Notes: generated from the sequence alone by a model not told the origin. A stretch of 50,422 nt of DNA from Pseudomonadota bacterium (GCA_021782995.1 JAJXUI010000020.1:1-50422); one strand, 5' to 3'; numbered from the stretch's first letter, positions 35,575 to 45,615 are shown. Translations and numbers: made by a program.

Positions 35575-36840
35575 TCACTTCAAAAAGGGACCCCACATGG
35601 GTTCACGAATATCTCCCTGCTGGGGAGTCATTTTCTGTTTTACCCTGCCATCACTCGAAACAGTCGCTAATATACCACGACCTAATGATTCGGTTGCAAA
35701 CAGAATAATCTTTCCATTGGGAGCAAAACTTGGCTTCTTATCCCAGCCCACATCGGTCAAAACCTGCATCTGCCGTGTCTGGAAGTCCATAGTCGCTATA
35801 TAAAATTGCCCACCAGTGCTGTACATGTATACGAAACCATTCCCATCGGGACTATAACGCGGCGAAAAATTGTTATTCCCCTCAAAAGTCAACCGCTCCG
35901 CAAACCCTCCATCTACCGGCATCTGGTAAATCTGCACACTCCCGCCCCTGTCAGAGGCAAACAGTATGTAGCGTCCATCCGGGGAAAAACTGGGCTCGGT
36001 ATCAATCGCATCTGTATAAGTCAGTCTTTTCAGGCCAGTACCGTCAGGCCTGACCAGGTAAATATTCGAATTGCCTTCGCGGGTCAGCACGATCGCCAAC
36101 TGCTTGCCATCCGGCGACCAGGCAGGAGAACTATTGCTGCCCGGGAATGCCGCCAGCACAAACCGCTGCCGCGTATACAACGACTGGATATAGGTCACAG
36201 CCCGGCCCTGCTCGAAGGTCACATATGCCAGATGGCTGCCATCCGGCGACCATGACGGTGACATGATGGGATGCTTGAGGGTCAGCACGGATTGCTCGCC
36301 ATAGCCATCACTATCTGCAACGACCAGCCGATACATGCCGCCATCCTTGTTCACATAGGCTATACGCGTACTGAATACCCCGGCATCGCCCGTGAATTTC
36401 TCATATATCAGGTCCGAGATACGGTGTGCGATCGCGCGCACCTGATCCATCCGCGCCACCACCGACTGCCCCAGCATCTGCGATTGCTTATGCGTATCCA
36501 GCAGGCGGAATTTCACTTCAACACGGCCATCCGCCAGCTTGCTGGCAGAACCGATCGTCAACGCGTCCGCTGCAGACCAGTCGGCATATACCACCTCGGA
36601 TGTTTCATGCGGTGTTTTGCCTGCCGTATCCACCAGCCTGAACATGCCACTGCGCTTGAGATCGCTGGCGATCACATCACTGATTTTCTGGCTCAGCAAG
36701 TCTTCGCCTGCAAACGGAACGATACTGACAGGTATCTGGTGCTCTCCTGCGCCTGTGATTTCAATATCCAGTGCAGCATGCGCCGACAACGCAAACGTCA
36801 TCAGTAATACCAGAGATATGTTACCTATATATTTCTTCAA
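35575..36840 (-). CDS. tolB: Tol-Pal system periplasmic protein TolB
   Basis: About 421 residues: a signal peptide (cut after AHA), an N-terminal domain (about 22-155) and a six-bladed propeller with PD40-type repeats (SPAWSPDGKQLA, EPSFSPDGRYILFASDRGG, SPRYSPDGNGFVYM). It shuttles between Pal and TolA. No ATG is available. A GTG at 36846 sits directly on a GAGGA sequence, too close to work, whereas the TTG at 36838-36840 is 5 bases after GGAG and yields MKKYIGNISLVLL; I therefore favour TTG. Confidence 0.92.
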   Translation of the reverse strand: MKKYIGNISLVLLMTFALSAHAALDIEITGAGEHQIPVSIVPFAGEDLLSQKISDVIASDLKRSGMFRLVDTAGKTPHETSEVVYADWSAADALTIGSASKLADGRVEVKFRLLDTHKQSQMLGQSVVARMDQVRAIAHRISDLIYEKFTGDAGVFSTRIAYVNKDGGMYRLVVADSDGYGEQSVLTLKHPIMSPSWSPDGSHLAYVTFEQGRAVTYIQSLYTRQRFVLAAFPGSNSSPAWSPDGKQLAIVLTREGNSNIYLVRPDGTGLKRLTYTDAIDTEPSFSPDGRYILFASDRGGSVQIYQMPVDGGFAERLTFEGNNNFSPRYSPDGNGFVYMYSTGGQFYIATMDFQTRQMQVLTDVGWDKKPSFAPNGKIILFATESLGRGILATVSSDGRVKQKMTPQQGDIREPMWGPFLK

Positions 36841-36849
36841 CCCCACTCC

Positions 36850-37596
36850 TCATTGCCCGATTTCTGCTGGACTGAATTTTAGTCGCAAATCGCGGAACCG
36901 CGAGAACATATTTTGCTCAGCCGGCGGCAAAGGCAACGGCTGCGACTTCAGGATGGCCCGCTCAACCGCGCTGTCATAGACATCGTTACCACTGGATTTT
37001 GCCAGCGCCACATTCAGCACTTCACCGCTCGGCAGCAGCGTCACACTGAATTCTGCACGTATGGTTTTCACCACGCCCGGCGGATTTACGATGTTGCGCC
37101 GGATCTTGGCTGCGATCTTGCCGATATATTCATCGACCACCTTGCCCATGACGATGGCCGCCTGCTCCTGCGCCTTGCGTTGAGCCTGCTGTCTCGCCTC
37201 GGCTTGCTTTTCCAGCTCCTCCATCCGGCGCTCAGCCTGCTCAGCCTGCTTTTCCGCCTTTAACTGCGCCTTGGTTTTTTCAGGCTTAAGCCGATCTTCC
37301 TTTGCCATCTTTTTTGTATCACGCAGCGCTATTTCCGCTTTGGGAGGCAAAGATGGCGTTGCTTCGACTTTCGGCTTGACTATTGGTTCCCTGACTTCAG
37401 GAACAGGAGGCGCTGGCTGCGGCTCATCATTCAGCGGCAGGGTATCCCAGATTTCCACCACCATGCCCTGTGGCGGTTTCATCTGCCAGTTGAAGCTGAA
37501 AAACAAGGCGGCAAAGAACAGCAGATGCACCAGCAAGGCCAGCAAGCCTGCGGGTAACCTGTTCGGATCATTGCTTACCTCAGCCCGCATGCTCAC
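36850..37596 (-). CDS. tolA: Cell envelope integrity protein TolA
   Basis: A 248-residue protein with one inner membrane helix (about 16-35), a Pro-rich stretch, a long charged coiled coil (about 85-150, KKMAKEDRLKPEK... EKQAEQAERRMEELEKQ) and a C-terminal TolA/TonB_C-like domain (about 150-245). It transmits proton-motive energy from TolQR to TolB-Pal. It is shorter than E. coli TolA (421), mainly in the helical arm, as is common in betaproteobacteria. It overlaps tolR (ATGA). Confidence 0.92.
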   Translation of the reverse strand: MSMRAEVSNDPNRLPAGLLALLVHLLFFAALFFSFNWQMKPPQGMVVEIWDTLPLNDEPQPAPPVPEVREPIVKPKVEATPSLPPKAEIALRDTKKMAKEDRLKPEKTKAQLKAEKQAEQAERRMEELEKQAEARQQAQRKAQEQAAIVMGKVVDEYIGKIAAKIRRNIVNPPGVVKTIRAEFSVTLLPSGEVLNVALAKSSGNDVYDSAVERAILKSQPLPLPPAEQNMFSRFRDLRLKFSPAEIGQ

Positions 37597-38015
37597 CTTG
37601 ACCTGACCAGCAAACCCACCTTGCGGATCTGTTGCTGCTGCAGCATATCCATCACCTTGATCACCTCCTCATAACGCACGCTCTTGTCAGCGGATATCAC
37701 CACTGGCTGATCGGCATTGCGTTTCTGCTTCGACTTCAATTGGACAAGCAGCTCATCGCGCGACACCGGTACCTCAATGCCGCCGCGAGCCAGGTCGCGC
37801 ATCGCCAATGCGCCATCCTTGCGGATGATCACCTCAACCGGGTTTACCGGCGGTGTGAGCGATTTGCCGATGCTTGGCAGGTCCACCTGGCCAGGGTTCA
37901 TCAGTGGCGCCGTAATCATGAAAATCACCAGCAGCACCAGCATCACATCAATGTAGGGCACGACATTGATGTTGCTCATCGGCTGCAGGCCTGGACGACG
38001 ACCGGTGCTGCTCAT
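37593..38015 (-). CDS. tolR: Tol-Pal system protein TolR (ExbD family)
   Basis: A 140-residue protein. A single N-terminal helix contains the proton-carrying aspartate (NVVPYIDVMLVLLVIFMITAP, Asp about 24), and the periplasmic domain follows. With TolQ it forms the motor energising TolA. Start and stop each overlap the neighbouring gene by 4 bases. Confidence 0.95.
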   Translation of the reverse strand: MSSTGRRPGLQPMSNINVVPYIDVMLVLLVIFMITAPLMNPGQVDLPSIGKSLTPPVNPVEVIIRKDGALAMRDLARGGIEVPVSRDELLVQLKSKQKRNADQPVVISADKSVRYEEVIKVMDMLQQQQIRKVGLLVRSR

Positions 38016-38686
38016 GGCTGACGCTGCAATACGTTGGAAAACTCTTCCATGAAGCTTTCAAAGCGGGATGAAAGCCGGGTCGTTTCTGCTGCATAGCGGT
38101 TATATGCCACCACGGCGGGGATCGCAGCAAACAGGCCCATCGCAGTCGCCACCAGCGCCTCGGCAATGCCCGGTGCCACATGCGCAAGCGTAGCCTGCCC
38201 GACATTTGCCAGTCCACGGAATGCATTCATGATGCCCCATACCGTACCCAGCAGGCCGACATACGGGCTGACAGAACCGACTGTAGCGAGGAATGGCAAA
38301 TGCGACTCCAGATCATCCATTTCACGCTGATAAGTAGCGCGCATCGCACGGCGCGCACCATCCATGACGGCACTATTATCCATGTCACCTTTTTTGCGCA
38401 GCTTCACATATTCGGCATAGCCCGCCGCGAAAATGCGTTCCAGGCTGCCCGCATTTTCGCGCTCATCAAGGAAATCCCTGTATAAACGTGCCAGATCAGG
38501 ATTTCCCCAAAACGCTTCTTCGAACGCATCCGTCTGCTCACGCGCCTGCCGGATAGCAAACATCTTCAGGAAGATGAACCACCAGGACAGCAATGAAGCC
38601 AGCAACAGCAAACCCATCACCAATTGCACCGGCAGACTGGCATTGGTGATCAACGGCAACAGCGACATACTCTGGGATGTTTCCAT
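38012..38686 (-). CDS. tolQ: Tol-Pal system protein TolQ (ExbB family)
   Basis: A 224-residue MotA/TolQ/ExbB proton channel with three membrane helices (about 18-38, 130-152 and 165-190). The motif TVWGIMNAFRGLANVGQATLAHVAPGIAEALVATAMGL lies in the last two; its Thr/Gly pattern lines the proton path. It has an excellent ribosome binding site (AGAGGAG). It begins the tol genes 43 bases after ybgC, behind one of the dispersed AT-rich elements. Confidence 0.96.
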   Translation of the reverse strand: METSQSMSLLPLITNASLPVQLVMGLLLLASLLSWWFIFLKMFAIRQAREQTDAFEEAFWGNPDLARLYRDFLDERENAGSLERIFAAGYAEYVKLRKKGDMDNSAVMDGARRAMRATYQREMDDLESHLPFLATVGSVSPYVGLLGTVWGIMNAFRGLANVGQATLAHVAPGIAEALVATAMGLFAAIPAVVAYNRYAAETTRLSSRFESFMEEFSNVLQRQP

Positions 38687-38719
38687 ACTCCTCTACATTC
38701 CTCTAAATTATTATAATAT

Positions 38720-38732
38720 AATCAAGTAATTA
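38720..38732. promoter_or_regulatory. IHF-like site in dispersed AT-rich element (copy 6)
   Basis: The plus strand aatcaagtaatta is an exact WATCAANNNNTTR match with the AT-only flank 38705-38719. Its last three bases are the complement of the ybgC stop codon. It fills most of the ybgC-tolQ gap. Confidence 0.5.
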
Positions 38733-39134
38733 CAAAAGATGGGCGCGCAACGCCTCGGGCACGCTTACGGGCTTGAACTGATCCGCCGAGACACAGACCA
38801 GATGCACCTCCGCTTCGCACAACGTCGTTTCACCACGCCTCAGCATCTGCTGCAATGTCACGCGACTACGCCCCAGCTCATGTACCTTCACGGTCACTTC
38901 CAGCGCATCATCCAGCAGGGCTGGTTTCAGGTAATCGATCTTCATCGAACGCACCACGAACACCACGCCCAGCTCCTGCATCAATCCTGCATTGCTATAA
39001 CCAAACTGCCTGAGCCATTCGGCACGCGCACGTTCCATAAAGTTCAAGTAATTTGCGTGATACACCACGCCACCAGCGTCCGTATCCTGAAAATAAACCC
39101 GAATGGGCATGGCAAATACTGCATGGCGACTCAT
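38730..39134 (-). CDS. ybgC: Tol-Pal-associated acyl-CoA thioesterase YbgC
   Basis: A 134-residue hot-dog-fold thioesterase. The active-site region [27 protein letters not shown] (Asp about 18) matches the 4-hydroxybenzoyl-CoA thioesterase/YbgC family. It hydrolyses acyl-CoA or acyl-ACP and is linked to phospholipid metabolism. Its start overlaps the ruvB stop by 4 bases, linking the ruv and tol gene groups. Confidence 0.93.
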   Translation of the reverse strand: MSRHAVFAMPIRVYFQDTDAGGVVYHANYLNFMERARAEWLRQFGYSNAGLMQELGVVFVVRSMKIDYLKPALLDDALEVTVKVHELGRSRVTLQQMLRRGETTLCEAEVHLVCVSADQFKPVSVPEALRAHLL

Positions 39135-40213
39135 TCATTTCCTCCATTCATGCTCCACAGATCCGGCCCGGGCATGCCTCTAGCCTGCAAGCCGGAAGGC
39201 TGCACCATGCCAAAATGCGCATAGGCATTTGCCGTTGCCACACGACCGCGTGCTGTGCGCTGCAGGTAACCCTTCTGAATCAGGAACGGCTCCAGCACAT
39301 CCTCTATCGTATCGCGCTCCTCACCGATCGCGGTGGCCAGGTTATCCACACCCACCGGCCCGCCCATGAATTTTTCGATCACCGTCAGCAACAGTTTGCG
39401 GTCCATCACATCCAGTCCCTGCGCATCCACATCCAGCATGGTCAATGCGGCATCGGCCACCTCACGAGTGGCATTCCCTTGCGCACGCACTTCGGCATAG
39501 TCGCGCACACGGCGCAGCAATCGGTTCGCAATGCGCGGCGTACCCCGCGAACGGTTGGCAATTTCCAGAGCGCCCTCCGGCGAAATCGGCATCTCCAGCA
39601 GGCCGGCCGAACGCGTAACGATGCGCTGCAACTCTTCCGCGGTATAAAACTCCAGTCGCGACACGATGCCAAAACGGTCGCGCAGTGGATTGGTCAGCAT
39701 GCCGGCACGGGTGGTGGCGCCGACCAGCGTGAACGGCGGCAAGTCCAGCTTAACCGAACGCGCAGCCGGGCCTTCGCCGATCATGATGTCGATCTGGTAA
39801 TCCTCCAGCGCGGGATAGAGGATCTCCTCCACCACCGGCGACAATCGATGAATCTCGTCGATAAACAGTACATCGTTCGGCTCCAGATTGGTCAGCAGCG
39901 CAGCGAGATCCCCCGCGCGCTCCAGCACCGGACCGGAGGTCTGGCGCAGGTTCACCCCCATCTCGCGCGCGATAATATGGGCAAGTGTCGTCTTGCCCAG
40001 GCCCGGCGGGCCGAACAGCAGCACATGATCCAGCGGCTCACTGCGTTTCTTTGCTGCCTCGATAAAGATACCCAGCTGGTCGCGGATCTTCTGCTGACCC
40101 ACATAATCATCCAGTTGCCTGGGGCGCAATGCACGTTCCAGCGCCTCCTCCTTGGGCGAGCTGCTGGCTGGCGAGATGACGCGATTGGCAGAAAGGTCGT
40201 CGTGCTGGATCAT
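39131..40213 (-). CDS. ruvB: Holliday junction branch-migration helicase RuvB
   Basis: A 360-residue AAA+ motor that drives branch migration with RuvA. Walker [13 protein letters not shown] (about 69-80), Walker B DEIHRL, sensor 1 GATTRAG and the C-terminal winged helix ([10 protein letters not shown]) are present. It lies 3 bases after ruvA. The extra N-terminal residues ([14 protein letters not shown]) are normal for betaproteobacteria. Confidence 0.97.
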   Translation of the reverse strand: MIQHDDLSANRVISPASSSPKEEALERALRPRQLDDYVGQQKIRDQLGIFIEAAKKRSEPLDHVLLFGPPGLGKTTLAHIIAREMGVNLRQTSGPVLERAGDLAALLTNLEPNDVLFIDEIHRLSPVVEEILYPALEDYQIDIMIGEGPAARSVKLDLPPFTLVGATTRAGMLTNPLRDRFGIVSRLEFYTAEELQRIVTRSAGLLEMPISPEGALEIANRSRGTPRIANRLLRRVRDYAEVRAQGNATREVADAALTMLDVDAQGLDVMDRKLLLTVIEKFMGGPVGVDNLATAIGEERDTIEDVLEPFLIQKGYLQRTARGRVATANAYAHFGMVQPSGLQARGMPGPDLWSMNGGNE

Positions 40214-40216
40214 GAA

Positions 40217-40798
40217 TTATGCTTTGGATAAAAACTTGAGCGCCTGGCGGATACCCTCAGACACCCCGGCATCCGCGGGCAGCTGGCGCGCAGCCCAGTC
40301 GGCTTCCTTTTCGTTATAACCCAATGCCAGCAAGGCATTGAGTATGTCACTGCTGCTGGAAGGTGTTGCAGAAACGGCTGCCGCGCCTGCAACCCCTGAT
40401 GTAAATTTTCCCTGCAACTCCAGCAACAGCCTTTCTGCGGTTTTCTTGCCCACACCCGGGATCTTCGTCAGGCGAGCGGCATCCTTGCTGACCACGGCCG
40501 CAACCAGATCGGAGAGGCTCATGCCGGAAAGCACGGACAGTGCCATCTTCGGACCAACCCCGCTGATTTTCAACAACTGACGGAAGGCTGCGCGCTCATC
40601 CTGGGTGCCAAAGCCGTACAGCAACTGCGCATCCTCGCGCACCACCATCACCGTATGCAGTACCACGCGTTCATTCAATGCCGGCAGGTTGTAGAACGTG
40701 CTCATCGGCACATCCACCTCGTATCCCACACCCTGCACATCCAGCAATATCTGCGGCGGATTTTTTTCCAGCAAGGTGCCACTCAGCCTACCTATCAT
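40217..40798 (-). CDS. ruvA: Holliday junction branch-migration protein RuvA
   Basis: A 193-residue protein with the OB-fold (about 1-63), two helix-hairpin-helix motifs ([15 protein letters not shown] and [16 protein letters not shown]), a flexible linker rich in Ala/Ser and a C-terminal UBA-like domain that contacts RuvB (about 148-192). A RuvA tetramer holds the four-way junction. It is in order ruvC-ruvA-ruvB, 38 bases after ruvC. Confidence 0.96.
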   Translation of the reverse strand: MIGRLSGTLLEKNPPQILLDVQGVGYEVDVPMSTFYNLPALNERVVLHTVMVVREDAQLLYGFGTQDERAAFRQLLKISGVGPKMALSVLSGMSLSDLVAAVVSKDAARLTKIPGVGKKTAERLLLELQGKFTSGVAGAAAVSATPSSSSDILNALLALGYNEKEADWAARQLPADAGVSEGIRQALKFLSKA

Positions 40799-40836
40799 CT
40801 GCCATCCATTCCCGAATAAATTTCAACAGCACTCAG

Positions 40837-41364
40837 TTATACCAACCTGCCGTTCTTCACACGCAACCCGCGCGTCGACAATTTTCCCAATCCTGCCCCG
40901 CCATGCGCATGACAGATTGCACACGCAAGCGCATCGGCCGCATCAGGTGATGGCGTGCCTTCCAGTGCTAAGAGGCGCTTCACCATTTCCTGCACCTGCT
41001 CCTTCTCGGCATGGCCATTGCCCACCACCGACTGCTTCACCTGCAGCGCAGTATATTCCGCTACCGGCAGGTCAGCCTGCACCGCCGCACAGATTGCCGC
41101 GCCGCGCGCCTGCCCCAGCAACAATGTGGATTGCGGGTTCACGTTGACAAATACCTTTTCCACCGTCACCTGCTGCGGCTGATAGCAGGCAATCACCTCA
41201 GTCAGCGAACTCAGGATCACCTTCAACCGCTCCGGCAATTCTCCGACCGCTGTCTTGATGCATCCGCTTGCAACATAGCTCAGCTTCTGTCCCTGCTTGT
41301 CAAGTACACCGAAGCCCGTGCTGCGCAATCCCGGATCAATTCCCAAAATACGGATCGTACTCAA
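40837..41364 (-). CDS. ruvC: Crossover junction endodeoxyribonuclease RuvC
   Basis: A 175-residue RNase H-fold nuclease that cuts Holliday junctions symmetrically. The acidic catalytic residues are in [12 protein letters not shown] (Asp about 9), VEKVFV (Glu) and [13 protein letters not shown] (two Asp). The 174-base gap to the YebC gene (41365-41538) holds nothing I can identify; the ruv promoter presumably lies there. Confidence 0.96.
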   Translation of the reverse strand: MSTIRILGIDPGLRSTGFGVLDKQGQKLSYVASGCIKTAVGELPERLKVILSSLTEVIACYQPQQVTVEKVFVNVNPQSTLLLGQARGAAICAAVQADLPVAEYTALQVKQSVVGNGHAEKEQVQEMVKRLLALEGTPSPDAADALACAICHAHGGAGLGKLSTRGLRVKNGRLV

Positions 41365-41538
41365 TATTCCGCTCCACTCACGGCCTGCAACCTTGCAATG
41401 CAGTCTGTCACGTTACCTGGAAAATTCATATGCAAGGCGCGGAACAGACTGGAACCAGAATGTAAACGTCAGTGAATGAAGATACCGCGTACCGTGCAAC
41501 ACAGCAGATGATCGCCACAGTGGTTACAGACCACACCG

Positions 41539-42264
41539 CTAATCCTCGATGACGGCGTTGGTGTATACCTCCTGCACATCATCCAGGTCTTCCAGCGCAT
41601 CCAGCAGTTTCTGCATCTTTACCGCATCATCCCCGGTGAATGAAACATCCACCGCAGGCTTCATCACCACTTCCGCCATTTCCGGCTTGAAACCGGCTGA
41701 CTCCAGGCGCTGCTTCACATCCATGAACTCATGCGGGCCGGTGACCACCTCGATGCTGCCATCATCATGACTGATCACATCTTCCGCACCCGCATCCAGC
41801 GCCACTTCCATCAGCGCATCTTCATTGGTGCCCGGCGCAAAAAACATCTGGCCGCAATGCTTGAACTGGTAAGCCACAGAACCATCCGTGCCCAGATTGC
41901 CGCCGTATTTGGTAAACGCATGGCGCACGTCCGCCACCGTGCGCGTCCTGTTGTCAGTCATGCAATCGACAATCACCGCTGCACCATTGATGCCGTAGCC
42001 TTCATAGCGAATCTCGACATAATTCACCCCATCCAGCTCGCCGCTGCCGCGTTTGATGGCACGCTCGACGTTATCTTTAGGCATATTCTGTGCGTAAGCC
42101 TTTTCCACCGCGAGGCGCAGCCGCGGATTGCTTGCCGGGTCCTTGTCACCCAGTCGGGCCGCAACAGTTATCTCCTTGATCAATCTTGTAAAAATCTTGC
42201 CGCGCTTGGCATCCTGCTTGCCTTTTCGATGCTGGATATTTGCCCACTTGCTGTGACCTGCCAT
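41539..42264 (-). CDS. yebC: YebC/PmpR-family transcriptional/translational regulator
   Basis: A 241-residue protein of the DUF28 family with the N-terminus [23 protein letters not shown] and conserved [14 protein letters not shown] and [19 protein letters not shown]. Members act as DNA-binding regulators (PmpR, YebC) or, as shown more recently, help ribosomes through proline stretches. It commonly precedes ruvC in proteobacteria, as here. It is divergent from the RNB nuclease gene. Confidence 0.95.
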   Translation of the reverse strand: MAGHSKWANIQHRKGKQDAKRGKIFTRLIKEITVAARLGDKDPASNPRLRLAVEKAYAQNMPKDNVERAIKRGSGELDGVNYVEIRYEGYGINGAAVIVDCMTDNRTRTVADVRHAFTKYGGNLGTDGSVAYQFKHCGQMFFAPGTNEDALMEVALDAGAEDVISHDDGSIEVVTGPHEFMDVKQRLESAGFKPEMAEVVMKPAVDVSFTGDDAVKMQKLLDALEDLDDVQEVYTNAVIED

Positions 42265-42421
42265 GTTGCTCTCCGTTTGCCGGTTTAATACCGCTTGCTC
42301 ATATTAATAATCAATAGCGAATACTAACATTTTCAGCTGCCATTCCCAACTTCAATGAAGATGTTGCCTTGCTCGGTTATAATCCACGATTATTTTTGCC
42401 TTGAGTCGAGCAGCACCCAGC

Positions 42422-44296
42422 ATGAACATTTTTTACGAAGAAGAAGGCAGCTTTAAAGTTGGCAATCTCATGACCGACAATGAATCCTCGTTGCAGGTCG
42501 AAAGCATTCAGGGCAAACGCAGCAAGATCAAGGCAGCCAATGTACTGCTGCGTTTTGACAAGCCCGCACTGACCGAATTCATGCCGCAGGCGGAAAAGGC
42601 CTCAGCCGAGATAGACCTGGATTTCCTGTGGGAAAGCGCACCGCAGGAAGAGTTCGGTTTTGACGCACTGGCAGCAGAATACTTCGGCCACCCACCCACA
42701 CCGCTGGAAGCCGCCGGCATGCTGATCCGGCTGCATGGCGCGCCGATGTATTTCTACAAAAAGGGCAAGGGCCGCTACAAGGCTGCGCCACCGGATGCGC
42801 TGAAAGCCGCACTCGCCAGTGCGGAGAAAAAACGCCTGCAGGCAGAATTGCAGGCACGCTATACAGAAGAACTCAGCAAATTCCACTTGCCCGCAGAATT
42901 CAACGATAAACTGTCTCAGCTGCTTTATAATCCGGACAAAAACCTTATTGAATTCAAAGCACTGGAAGCAGCCTGCGCCACCACGCACCTGTCTGCAGCC
43001 CACCTGCTGCAGCGCTGCGGCGGCATCCCTTCGACCAAGGCTTATCACCTGGGACGCTTCCTGCATGAACATTTCCCCAGGGGAACCCAGTTTCCTGAAA
43101 CGGAAGTGGCCGCCCCAGCCGAATTGCCGCTGGCAGAAGTTGATGCCTTCAGTATCGATGATGCCACCACCACCGAGATCGATGATGCCTTTTCGGTTGC
43201 CTCTTTGCCGGATGGCAACTGGCGCATCGGCATCCATATTGCCGCTCCTGCACTGGGCATTACGCCAGGCTCAGCGGCTGACGCGATTGCCGCGCAGCGC
43301 CTTTCCACCGTGTATATGCCGGGCGACAAGATCACCATGCTGCCCGACAGTGTGGTAAATGTCTTCACATTGAGCGCCGACCGTGCCTGCCCTGCACTGA
43401 CACTGTATCTGGATGTCGATGCCGGCTCACTCGTTGTACTGGGTACCGAAACAAGACTGGAACGTGTGCACATCAAGGACAACCTGCGCCACCATACGCT
43501 GGAGCCACTGTTCAACGAGCAGACCCTGCGCGACAGCAAGCTTGATTATCCTTATGCCAGCGAACTTACCTTGCTATGGAATCTTGCCAACAAGCTGGAA
43601 GCCGGGCGTGGCAAATCCGGCGAAACGACGCCACAGTTCGACTACAACTTCCATGTGGAAAATGACCATGTGACGATCAGCCGCCGAATGCGCGGCGCAC
43701 CGATCGACAAGCTGGTCTCGGAACTGATGATTTTCGCCAACAGCACATGGGGCAAACTGCTTGCTGATCATGATGTTCCAGGCATCTACCGCACGCAAAA
43801 CAACGGCAAGGTCAAAATGAGTACGGTTGCCGCGCCGCACCAGGGGCTGGGCGTCGCGCAATACATGTGGTCCAGCTCGCCGCTGCGCCGCTATGTCGAT
43901 CTGGTGAACCAGCGCCAGATCATTCAGGTGATACAAGGTGAAGCACCGGTTTATCCAAAAAATGACAACGCGCTGTTTGCCGTATTGAGCAGCTTCGACA
44001 CCGCCTACACCGCCTACAATGACTTCCAGCGCCAGATGGAGCGTTACTGGTGCCTGCGCTGGCTGATCCAGGAAAACGTGAAAATGGCCGAAGCCCAGGT
44101 CATCCGCGAAAATCTCGTGCGCTTTACCGGGATCCCGCTGGTTGGACGCATCCCGTCATTGCCCGAGCTGCCGGCAAATAGTCTGGTCACCCTGGAAATC
44201 GGCGAGATCGACCTGCTCGATCTCAATTTCGAGGCGCGCCATGTCGCCACGCCAACCACACCAGAAGCCGCCACAGCGGCGGAGACCGCTGCATGA
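42422..44296 (+). CDS. RNase II/RNB-family exoribonuclease
   Basis: 624 residues from the ATG at 42422 (MNIFYEEEGSFKVGNLM); a TTG 7 codons upstream is less likely. A short N-terminal OB-like part is followed by the RNB catalytic domain (about 230-560). It contains SIDDATTTEIDDAFSV, the acidic metal-binding motif, and the arginine-rich RRMRGAP and SSPLRRYVDLVNQRQI segments that hold the RNA and scissile phosphate. It differs from canonical E. coli RNase II/R in its N-terminus and is the form found beside tonB-aroE-mtgA in betaproteobacteria. Expected to degrade RNA 3' to 5'. Confidence 0.9.
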   Translation: MNIFYEEEGSFKVGNLMTDNESSLQVESIQGKRSKIKAANVLLRFDKPALTEFMPQAEKASAEIDLDFLWESAPQEEFGFDALAAEYFGHPPTPLEAAGMLIRLHGAPMYFYKKGKGRYKAAPPDALKAALASAEKKRLQAELQARYTEELSKFHLPAEFNDKLSQLLYNPDKNLIEFKALEAACATTHLSAAHLLQRCGGIPSTKAYHLGRFLHEHFPRGTQFPETEVAAPAELPLAEVDAFSIDDATTTEIDDAFSVASLPDGNWRIGIHIAAPALGITPGSAADAIAAQRLSTVYMPGDKITMLPDSVVNVFTLSADRACPALTLYLDVDAGSLVVLGTETRLERVHIKDNLRHHTLEPLFNEQTLRDSKLDYPYASELTLLWNLANKLEAGRGKSGETTPQFDYNFHVENDHVTISRRMRGAPIDKLVSELMIFANSTWGKLLADHDVPGIYRTQNNGKVKMSTVAAPHQGLGVAQYMWSSSPLRRYVDLVNQRQIIQVIQGEAPVYPKNDNALFAVLSSFDTAYTAYNDFQRQMERYWCLRWLIQENVKMAEAQVIRENLVRFTGIPLVGRIPSLPELPANSLVTLEIGEIDLLDLNFEARHVATPTTPEAATAAETAA

Positions 44297-45174
44297 CCAG
44301 ACAGAAAGTCGCTGCATTCATCCGCAAAATCGCCAGGCAACTGATCGTCCGCACCTTTGCCTTTTCGCTGGTAATGCACGCCTTTGTGTTATGGGGCATC
44401 GGATTCGCCTTGCCGGATCCACGCAAGAACGAAAGTTACCTGCAACCACTGCAGGTAGTACTGGTCAACAGCCAGTCGCGCAACCGGCCGCATCGCGCAG
44501 ACGCACTCGCTCAATTCAACCTTGCCGGAGGCGGCAACACCGAACAGGACAAGCGCGCCAGCACGCCCCTCCCCAACATCGGCGACGACGAGCAGTTCAC
44601 TCCGGAACAGAGCAAGCAGCGCATCCAGAAGCTGGAACTCGAAATCCGCAAGCTGATGACGCAGGCGAAAAGTATGCACAAGGTGGCCCAACCGCACAGT
44701 GAAAAGCAGCTGCAGGATGGCAGTGACACAAGCGGACGCGACCTGGTGCAACGTTCGCTGCAACTTGCCCGCATGGAAGCGCAGATCAACCGCGAATTCA
44801 GCGCCTACCAGAAACTGCCGAAGCGGACCTTCATCGGTGCGAGCACCCAGCAATACCAGTATGCGCAATATATCGAGGACTGGCGCATCAAGGTCGAACG
44901 TATCGGCAACCTCAACTACCCGGCACAGGCGCGCCAGCAGAGAATTTTTGGCAAGTTGCAGCTGACCGTAAACATTCGCGCTGACGGTTCAGTGGAAAGC
45001 GTGGAAGTGTCCCGCTCTTCCGGACAGCGAATTCTCGATGCTGCAGCCGTGCGCATCGTCAAGCTGGCTGCACCCTATGCTCCGTTCCCCCCGGAAATGC
45101 GCAAGGACACCGACATCCTCGGCATCGTGCGCACCTGGTCATTTACTCCGTCGGACCAGCTGGAAACAGAATAA
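44293..45174 (+). CDS. tonB: TonB-family energy transducer
   Basis: A 293-residue protein. One N-terminal helix (about 16-38, FAFSLVMHAFVLWGIGFALP) is followed by a long periplasmic region with a coiled coil (about 105-175) and a C-terminal TonB_C domain (about 195-290, LNYPAQARQQRIFGKLQLTVNI, SVEVSRSSGQRILDAAAVRIV). It is longer than E. coli TonB and has few Pro repeats. No exbB/exbD lies beside it, though TolQR-like motors could serve. It overlaps the RNB gene by 4 bases (ATGA). Confidence 0.85.
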   Translation: MTRQKVAAFIRKIARQLIVRTFAFSLVMHAFVLWGIGFALPDPRKNESYLQPLQVVLVNSQSRNRPHRADALAQFNLAGGGNTEQDKRASTPLPNIGDDEQFTPEQSKQRIQKLELEIRKLMTQAKSMHKVAQPHSEKQLQDGSDTSGRDLVQRSLQLARMEAQINREFSAYQKLPKRTFIGASTQQYQYAQYIEDWRIKVERIGNLNYPAQARQQRIFGKLQLTVNIRADGSVESVEVSRSSGQRILDAAAVRIVKLAAPYAPFPPEMRKDTDILGIVRTWSFTPSDQLETE

Positions 45175-45294
45175 ACTGCTCAGGCTGAACTTTTTCGGTG
45201 CCCGGAGTACGAAGGAAATGGCGGCAGCGGCTGCAATTCGCAGGACTTGCCGTATTCGACTGCCCCATTATTAAATTATATTAATATATTCAAG

Positions 45295-45309
45295 CATATA
45301 AGTTATATG
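45295..45309 (+). promoter_or_regulatory. Perfect 7-1-7 palindrome, candidate Zur/Fur-type operator
   Basis: catataa-g-ttatatg is a perfect inverted repeat overlapping the ATG of the DUF2946 gene (45307-45309). The 7-1-7 geometry is that of Fur-superfamily operators, and the genes behind it look like metal uptake. The sequence is not a close match to the E. coli Zur or Fur box and the region is AT-rich, so this is tentative. Confidence 0.35.
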
Positions 45310-45615
45310 TCCGTGCTCCGCATGCTGCTGCTTTCGCTCTTCCTGCTGTTCGCTCAGCAGGGCGGGCTGCTACATGCATTGAGCCATGGCGCAGCCGAAC
45401 ACCGCAAACAGGAAGGACAAAACAAGACTTCCACTGTATGTGAAAAATGCATCAACTACTCCACCATAGGCAGTGCACTCAATAGCACCTCCTTCAATTT
45501 GACACTCTGCGATGCCGGGACAACCCGTCATACTCAATCCGATCAATTCGTCGTTTACTCAAACCCTCCCGCCTCCTGTGCCCGCGGCCCGCCTGCTGTC
45601 CTGCTCAATACGTGA
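45307..45615 (+). CDS. DUF2946-family small envelope protein
   Basis: 102 residues from the ATG at 45307; the frame extends upstream into AT-rich DNA. The hydrophobic N-terminus (about 1-18) acts as signal or anchor and is followed by HALSHG, a CEKCINYSTIGSAL segment and the C-terminal RGPPAVLL that characterise DUF2946 proteins, which often occur beside metal-related outer membrane receptors. The C-x-x-C and His residues could bind metal; function is unproven. First gene of the metal uptake group. Confidence 0.7.
   Translation: MSVLRMLLLSLFLLFAQQGGLLHALSHGAAEHRKQEGQNKTSTVCEKCINYSTIGSALNSTSFNLTLCDAGTTRHTQSDQFVVYSNPPASCARGPPAVLLNT

Noticed and set aside
39053-40231. 392-residue plus-strand open frame opposite ruvB
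   Set aside because: RuvB is complete with Walker motifs; the reverse frame shows no domain or start signal.
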